From: Treponema sp.
Lineage (GTDB): Bacteria; Spirochaetota; Spirochaetia; Treponematales; Breznakiellaceae
DNA: 8,785 nt
Direction of reading: 5' to 3'
Assembly (NCBI GenBank): GCA_031276685.1
Contig: JAISMQ010000284.1
Coordinates: 1-8,785, forward strand
The first letter of the stretch is position 1. Each line of letters begins with the position of its first letter. Positions 5,084 to 8,785 of the stretch are shown here, piece by piece. The notes beneath the pieces were generated by a model, which was not told where the DNA came from, did not search any database, and worked only from the letters and a program-made list of their open reading frames with translations. The position numbers were made by a program, and so were the translations under genes.

Positions 5084-6261
5084 CGGGGGGCCCCTGGCTC
5101 CAACTGTTCCAGCAGCCCAAGGGTGCTTTCGCACAGGTCAAACTTCTTTGAACGCAGCCAGGCGACCGTTTCCAGGAAAATTTTCCCAAAAAGCCGATCC
5201 AGGCCCCGTTCGCCGCTCCCCGCGTATTCGCGGAAATCCCGCAGCCGGGGATCCACCCCGTCCCGCGACACTTCGATCTTGTCTGCGACGTACACGGCCT
5301 TGGCAAGGGGGCCCATCCCGCCGGAACCGGCCGTGTGGTACCTTACCGCGTCCAGAATCGCCCGGTCCCGGATGCCGTAGCGCTCTTCCAGCAACGCCGC
5401 CCCGGCCCGGCCGTGGAGCAGCGAGGGTTTGTTCTTCTCCGCGGGCGAAACGGGCAGCCCGTCGGTTTTCGCCAGCCGGATCAACTCTTCCTCCGCCAAC
5501 TGCTTGCCGATATCGTGGACCAGGCCCGCCAGGTAGCCGGCCCGGCTGTCCAGGCCGAAGATCCGGCAGAGGTCCGACGTCATCAGCGCCACCTGCCGGG
5601 AATGGAGAAAGCGGGACAGGGAAAGGGTCCGCCGGGCTTCCGCCTCCATGCGGGCGATAAGCGCGGGGCTTACCCCGGAAGCGCCGGCGGAAAAACCGTA
5701 AAGGCCGCGTTCCTCGATAATGGCCCGCGCCCCGGCGGGGACCAGGTAGCGCCAGGGCTTCCCCTGCCGGACAAAATCCCGTACCTGGGCGGATGAGATC
5801 CCCACAGCGTCGTTCCGCAGTTGGCGGCAGGGGTAGGGGTAATCCCCGGCCTCAGAAAGGGTCCGCCGGGCAATGACAATATCCGCCAGGGAGAGGATCT
5901 CGCCGGACCGCTTCCAGGAGGGGAATTCCCGCGCAAGGTCGTCCCCCAGGATAAGCGCGGGCTTGCCGTCCGGCAGGTAGCGCCGGTAAATATCGGCCAG
6001 GGTATCCACGGTGTAGGACACGCCCTCCCGCCGGATCTCACAGTCGTCAACGAGCAGCCGGGAATCGCCGGGGACCGACGCGGCGAGCATGGCAAGCCGG
6101 TCCTGCGGGGAGGCGGCGTCGGCGTCCAGCTTAAAGGGGGACCGGAACGCGGGGATAAGGAGGACCCGGTCGTAGCCAAAGGCGGAAAGCACCGCGTCCG
6201 CCAGGTAGAGATGGCCCAGATGTACGGGGTTAAAACTGCCCCCCAGGATCGCCAGCCTCAT
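5080..6261 (-). CDS. nadD: Fused nicotinate-nucleotide adenylyltransferase NadD and YqeK-type HD hydrolase
   Basis: Two enzymes form one 393-residue chain. The N-terminal part (about 1-190) is NadD, which makes deamido-NAD from nicotinate mononucleotide and ATP. It has the nucleotidyltransferase loop GGSFNPVHLGH (7-17), the VSYTVDTL segment (81-88) and GISSAQVR (154-161). The C-terminal part (about 200-393) is a YqeK-type HD domain, a family shown in Bacillus to split Ap4A symmetrically. Its metal ligands appear intact: His220, His249-Asp250, His283, His309 and Asp327. In Bacillus these are adjacent separate genes, nadD-yqeK, so the fusion follows known linkage, and NadD-HD fusions are known in mycoplasmas. 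The ATG overlaps the obg stop (ATGA), and the TGA overlaps the LCP start (GTGA), indicating translational coupling. No stop or frameshift separates the domains. Confidence 0.95.
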   Translation of the reverse strand: MRLAILGGSFNPVHLGHLYLADAVLSAFGYDRVLLIPAFRSPFKLDADAASPQDRLAMLAASVPGDSRLLVDDCEIRREGVSYTVDTLADIYRRYLPDGKPALILGDDLAREFPSWKRSGEILSLADIVIARRTLSEAGDYPYPCRQLRNDAVGISSAQVRDFVRQGKPWRYLVPAGARAIIEERGLYGFSAGASGVSPALIARMEAEARRTLSLSRFLHSRQVALMTSDLCRIFGLDSRAGYLAGLVHDIGKQLAEEELIRLAKTDGLPVSPAEKNKPSLLHGRAGAALLEERYGIRDRAILDAVRYHTAGSGGMGPLAKAVYVADKIEVSRDGVDPRLRDFREYAGSGERGLDRLFGKIFLETVAWLRSKKFDLCESTLGLLEQLEPGAPR

Positions 6262-7259
6262 GAAGAATCGCCCGCCCCCATATCCGCCAATTTTACCAGT
6301 TCCCCCGCCAGGCTGCCGAGGCCCTCCCCGGAAAAAACCGAAAGCCCCCGGACCTGTTCCCCCGGGTACCGGGCCGCCAGCTCCCCAAGCCGCCCCCCGG
6401 TGCCCTCCAGATCCAACTTGGTCCCCAGGATAAGCCGGGGCTTGCGGAGCAGCGCCGGGGAAAATGCCTCCAGTTCGGCGCAGAGTACCTGAAAAGCCTG
6501 CAAAAAGTTATCCTCCGACAGATCGACAAGGAAAAGCAGCGCGCTGGTCCGGGAGATGTGCTTTAGGAACCGGATCCCCAGCCCAAGGCCCCCGGAGGCC
6601 CCCTCGATAAGGCCGGGGATGTCCGCAAGGATAATATCCCGGTCGTCCACGCGGAGGACCCCCAGATTGGGGATCTTGGTAGTGAAGGGATAGGGGGCGA
6701 TTTTGGGCCGGGCGTTGGTAAAACGGTCCAGCAGGGAACTTTTCCCCGCGTTGGGGAAGCCCACCAGGCCGATATCCGCGATGATCCGCAGTTCCGCCCG
6801 CAGCCGGGCCTGTTCCCCCCGCTGCCCCGGCAGGGCCTTGCGGGGCGCCTGGTTGACGGAGGATTTGAAGCGGATGTTCCCCCAGCCCCCATTGCCCCCC
6901 TTGAGAAAGACAAAATCCCCGCTTTTTTCAGCAAAGTCGCGGATCAGATCCCCGGTTTCGGCGTTTTTCAGCACCGTTCCCGGCGGCAGGGGGATGATCA
7001 CATCGGCCCCGTTCCTCCCGTAGCGGCCGCCGCCCTCGCCGTCTTTGCCGTTTTCCGCCTTAAAGGATTGTTTGTAGCGCAGATGGGAAAGGGTACGCAG
7101 ATTCCGGCGCACGGTGAACACCACATCGCCGCCCCGGCCCCCGTCGCCCCCGGAGGGGCCGCCCCTGGGGACGTACTTTTCCCGGCGGAAGGCCACGCAG
7201 CCGTTACCGCCGGAACCGGACGACACCTCGATCAGCGCCTCATCGGCAAATTTTTCCAA
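6258..7259 (-). CDS. obg: Obg/CgtA family 50S-assembly GTPase
   Basis: Obg GTPases bind the 50S subunit late in assembly and link it to (p)ppGpp. The 333-residue product has the glycine-rich Obg fold (1-158), including PRGGPSGGDGGRGGDV (31-46) and GGNGGWGN (121-128). The G domain follows: G1 GFPNAGKS (167-174), G2 PFTT (191-194), G3 DIPG (213-216), G4 TKLD (280-283) and G5 SVFSGEG (307-313). G4 has Thr where NKxD is usual. There is no C-terminal OCT domain. The start is TTG at 7259: an in-frame TAA lies at 7271-7269 and no other start codon fits. Its ribosome site is poor (GGA three bases away). A terminator-like hairpin ends 11 bases upstream. The stop overlaps the nadD start. Confidence 0.97.
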   Translation of the reverse strand: MEKFADEALIEVSSGSGGNGCVAFRREKYVPRGGPSGGDGGRGGDVVFTVRRNLRTLSHLRYKQSFKAENGKDGEGGGRYGRNGADVIIPLPPGTVLKNAETGDLIRDFAEKSGDFVFLKGGNGGWGNIRFKSSVNQAPRKALPGQRGEQARLRAELRIIADIGLVGFPNAGKSSLLDRFTNARPKIAPYPFTTKIPNLGVLRVDDRDIILADIPGLIEGASGGLGLGIRFLKHISRTSALLFLVDLSEDNFLQAFQVLCAELEAFSPALLRKPRLILGTKLDLEGTGGRLGELAARYPGEQVRGLSVFSGEGLGSLAGELVKLADMGAGDSS

Positions 7260-7270
7260 TTTTCCAGATT

Positions 7271-7309
7271 AAAAAACCGGGCAGCGTACCAGCCCAAGCC
7301 GGAGCCCGG
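7271..7309 (-). terminator. Terminator-like hairpin (possible attenuator) between rpmA and obg
   Basis: On the minus strand CCGGGC (7309-7304) can pair with GCCCGG (7282-7277) and is followed directly by six T's (7276-7271). The loop is 21 nt, so the stem is weaker than a textbook terminator, and other GC-rich foldings upstream compete. It lies in the only sizeable gap (68 bases) of the operon. A partial stop here would give more rplU-prp-rpmA message than obg and downstream message. Confidence 0.5.
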
Positions 7310-7327
7310 GCGGCCGCCGGACCGGCC

Positions 7328-7582
7328 CTATTCCGCAACGATAACCGAAGCCAGCTTCCGGCCCCGGCGCTGGGTAAAGCTGACCGTCCCGTCCTTGAGG
7401 GCGAACAAGGTATAATCCCCGCCGCAGCCCACGTTGCTGCCGGGGTGGATCCTGGTCCCCCGCTGCCGGACAATACTTGTCCCGGCCCGTACCGGGCTCC
7501 CCCCCGAAGCCTTAATGCCAAGGTACTGGGGATTGGAATCCCGCCCGTTTTTCGCGCCGCTGCCGCCCCGTTTGCGAGCCAT
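7328..7582 (-). CDS. rpmA: 50S ribosomal protein L27
   Basis: L27 sits at the peptidyl-transferase centre, where its N-terminal tail approaches the P-site tRNA. The 84-residue product has the typical MARKRGGSGAKNGRDSNPQ start, YLGIKASGG, then GTSIVRQRGTRIHPGSNVG (34-52) and DYTLFALKDGTVSF. The ATG at 7582 has GGAGGG five bases upstream. It lies one base after the prp stop. No in-frame start upstream could add an N-terminal extension of the Firmicutes type that Prp removes, so the product appears to be made in mature form. Confidence 0.98.
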   Translation of the reverse strand: MARKRGGSGAKNGRDSNPQYLGIKASGGSPVRAGTSIVRQRGTRIHPGSNVGCGGDYTLFALKDGTVSFTQRRGRKLASVIVAE

Positions 7583-7583
7583 A

Positions 7584-7946
7584 TTAACCCTCCACCGGGG
7601 GGCCCGAATCCCCAGGACCCGGACCCCCTATAGTTATACAACAACATTTCGGATAGGCCTCCGCGACCGACCGCAGCCCGTCCACAAGGAAGGCCCCCGC
7701 GGCGGCCAAAAAGTCCCGGCCTTCCGCATCGTAATCCACTTCCATCCACAGGAGGCCCCGATCCGGCGCCGCGCCCCGCAGGCTGATGCCCTTCCTGCCG
7801 GAAAGGGTCCTAAGGGCGCTCCGCAGCAGAACCGACACGGCGGCGCAGACAAGGTCAGCGCCCCTGCGCCCCCAGCCGGCGTGGCCTTCCACCCGGCACG
7901 ATCTGAGGAGCCCGGCCCCGTCCAGGGCCACCCTGGCCCGTATCAC
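7584..7946 (-). CDS. prp: Ribosomal-processing cysteine protease Prp (YsxB/DUF464 family)
   Basis: In Firmicutes Prp cleaves a short N-terminal extension from L27. The 120-residue product carries the family motif GHAGWGRRGADLVCAAVSVL (21-40). His22 and Cys34 fall at the catalytic positions reported for Staphylococcus aureus Prp. The N-terminus MIRARVALDGAG fits the first strand of the family. The start is GTG at 7946, three bases after the rplU stop; its ribosome site is weak, suggesting coupling to rplU translation. The C-terminal tail from about residue 105 is Gly/Pro-rich and overlaps the rpmA ribosome site at the DNA level. The order rplU-prp-rpmA is the conserved one. Confidence 0.95.
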   Translation of the reverse strand: MIRARVALDGAGLLRSCRVEGHAGWGRRGADLVCAAVSVLLRSALRTLSGRKGISLRGAAPDRGLLWMEVDYDAEGRDFLAAAGAFLVDGLRSVAEAYPKCCCITIGGPGPGDSGPPVEG

Positions 7947-7949
7947 GGC

Positions 7950-8267
7950 CTACAGCCCGGCTATGTCCCCAATTTCGATGATCGAGTACTGCTGGCGATG
8001 CCCCTGCTTGCGGCGGTAGTCCTTCTTCGGCTTGTACTTAAAAACGATGATCTTGGGGTCCTTGCCGTGGGACTGCACCGTGGCGCTCACGGTGACACCC
8101 CCCACATACGGGGTCCCCACATTGACCGATCCCCCCTCGCCGGAGACCAGCAGCACCGTATCGATATTCAGGCTGGCGCCCGGTTCGGCGTCCACCTTGT
8201 CAACCTTAAGCAGGGCGCCTTTTTCGGCCTTGTACTGTTTGCCCTTAAATTCCACCAGTGCGTACAT
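7950..8267 (-). CDS. rplU: 50S ribosomal protein L21
   Basis: L21 binds 23S rRNA and contacts L20. The 105-residue product has the usual MYALVEFKGKQYK start, VDKVDAEPGASL, VGTPYVGG (about 57-64), then IIVFKYKPKKDYRRKQGHRQQYSIIEI near the C-terminus; the KKxYRRKxGHRQ motif is diagnostic. The frame is open to 8288, but ATG 8267 matches the family N-terminus and has AAGGA eight bases upstream. It is the first gene of the operon, downstream of a good promoter and a roughly 60-nt leader. Confidence 0.97.
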   Translation of the reverse strand: MYALVEFKGKQYKAEKGALLKVDKVDAEPGASLNIDTVLLVSGEGGSVNVGTPYVGGVTVSATVQSHGKDPKIIVFKYKPKKDYRRKQGHRQQYSIIEIGDIAGL

Positions 8268-8297
8268 GCTCTTATTCCTTGAAAACAAATGGTAAAA

Positions 8298-8319
8298 CCC
8301 CCCAACCTGAAAGGCGGGG
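8298..8319 (-). promoter_or_regulatory. Hairpin in the rplU leader
   Basis: On the minus strand CCCCGCC pairs with GGTTGGGG (one bulged T, one G-U pair) around a TTTCA loop, followed by GG and TTTT. It lies wholly inside the predicted leader between the promoter and the rplU ribosome site. It could be an attenuator or an L21 autoregulatory element, as r-protein leaders often are. The U-tract is only four bases long and the stem is imperfect, so function is unproven. Confidence 0.4.
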
Positions 8320-8330
8320 ATAGCTTAAAG

Positions 8331-8360
8331 TTTATACCCGGTTTCGGGCGGCTTGATCAA
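8331..8360 (-). promoter_or_regulatory. Sigma70-type promoter of the rplU-rsfS operon
   Basis: TTGATC (8360-8355, four of six to the -35) and TATAAA (8336-8331, five of six to the -10) are 18 bp apart. The start would fall near 8324, leaving a leader of about 57-60 nt. The element lies in the 170-base gap between the partial upstream gene and rplU. Confidence 0.65.
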
Positions 8361-8437
8361 GTGCCTGGGCAGGGCCGGCCAGGGTCCGCGCATATACATG
8401 GGAATATTGCGATGGACAGGAAAACCAGGGGCGGAAT

Positions 8438-8785
8438 CTACAGGGGGCTGGTTTCCATCGCCCCGTTTATCCACAGATCCAGCAGGTGAAGGGCCCCCCG
8501 GAAACCGACAAAGGGCGGCTCGTAGGGGTTGACGTGCCAGCCTGGGCCGGGATTCGATATCTGCATCGCCCTGCCGCGCCCGGCCCAGGCCAGGGCCTCG
8601 CCGCTTGCCATGAGCAGGCCGTCCCGTTGTTTTTCCAGGGCGGCTATCAATTCGTCTTCGGAAAAGTACGGAAGGTCCGGGCCGGCCATTTCGGGATCGT
8701 CGCACCAGCAGAGCCCCCGGGGGAACGGCAGTTCCCCGCAGCCAAATGCCATAAGGCCCCGGACCACATCCGCATGCCCCCCCAG
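8438..8785 (-). CDS. C-terminal part of a possible nitrogenase component 1-type oxidoreductase (partial)
   Basis: The frame is open from the window edge (8785) to TAG at 8438, giving the last 115 residues of a protein whose 5' end lies outside. It includes HADVVRGLMAFGCGELPF (4-21), a Cys-rich CWCDDPEM (25-32), EDELIAALEKQRDGLLMAS (41-59) and a terminal NPYEPPFVGFRGALHLLDLW. The final PPFVGFRGALHLLD pattern and the preceding 'aD-vrgL--F' stretch resemble the C-terminal fold of the Oxidored_nitro family (NifD/NifK/NifE/NifN and relatives), as seen from memory only. It is not a canonical NifD or NifK end. The internal GTG at 8767 is probably not the true start. The gene runs in the same direction as rplU, with a separate promoter between them. 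That it is coding is likely; the family call is tentative. Confidence 0.5.
   Translation of the reverse strand: MGGHADVVRGLMAFGCGELPFPRGLCWCDDPEMAGPDLPYFSEDELIAALEKQRDGLLMASGEALAWAGRGRAMQISNPGPGWHVNPYEPPFVGFRGALHLLDLWINGAMETSPL

Noticed and set aside
3590..5380. 596-residue open frame on the + strand
   Set aside because: It runs antisense to rsfS, the LCP gene and part of nadD-yqeK, has no family-like motifs, and long antisense frames are expected in such GC-rich DNA.
8325..8705. 126-residue minus-strand frame overlapping the nitrogenase-like end
   Set aside because: It is in another frame, Arg/Pro-rich without motifs, and crosses the rplU promoter.

Overview
This GC-rich window reads like a bacterial core-genome segment, most plausibly from a spirochaete of the Treponema type. 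Nearly all genes lie on the minus strand and encode translation, ribosome-assembly and housekeeping proteins. The spirochaete assignment rests on two things. First, the set spoVG - (tRNA-Gln) - L25 - tilS resembles the spoVG-ctc-pth-tilS order I remember from Borrelia. Second, the L27, L21 and NadD/HD sequences have a spirochaete-like style. No search was run, so the assignment is moderate.

Layout, read on the minus strand from the high-coordinate end. (1) 8785-8438 holds the 3' end of a gene whose C-terminus resembles nitrogenase component 1-type oxidoreductases (tentative). (2) A sigma70-like promoter at about 8331-8360 starts a tight operon: rplU (L21), prp (cysteine protease), rpmA (L27), obg (ribosome-assembly GTPase), a fused nadD-yqeK, an LytR-CpsA-Psr (LCP) family membrane protein, and rsfS (ribosome silencing factor). 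Most junctions overlap or are separated by 1-3 bases. The exception is rpmA-obg, which holds a terminator-like hairpin. (3) A gene running the opposite way (+ strand, 2956-3423) encodes a protein with a roughly 65-residue Asp/Glu tail; it converges on rsfS. (4) A divergent promoter pair in 2810-2924 separates it from the second minus-strand series: ispE (isoprenoid kinase), spoVG, tRNA-Gln(UUG), rplY (L25/CTC), a strong intrinsic terminator, and tilS (tRNA-Ile lysidine synthetase), which runs off the left edge.

The operon at 3490-8267 joins ribosomal proteins L21 and L27 with the protease that in Firmicutes matures L27, a 50S assembly GTPase and a 50S silencing factor, together with NAD synthesis and probable Ap4A breakdown. 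The other series joins isoprenoid synthesis, a nucleic-acid-binding regulator, a tRNA, a 5S-rRNA-binding protein and a tRNA-modifying enzyme.

The most interesting points are the acidic repeat protein with helix-like aromatic spacing and a G9 run just before its tail; an in-frame, near-palindromic 21-bp triplication inside tilS; terminator-like hairpins whose U-tracts end at or near the start codons of tilS and obg; a probably leaderless ispE transcript; Prp beside an L27 without a cleavable extension; an LCP protein with a degenerate active site; and mirrored stop codons at the convergent acidic-gene/rsfS junction.
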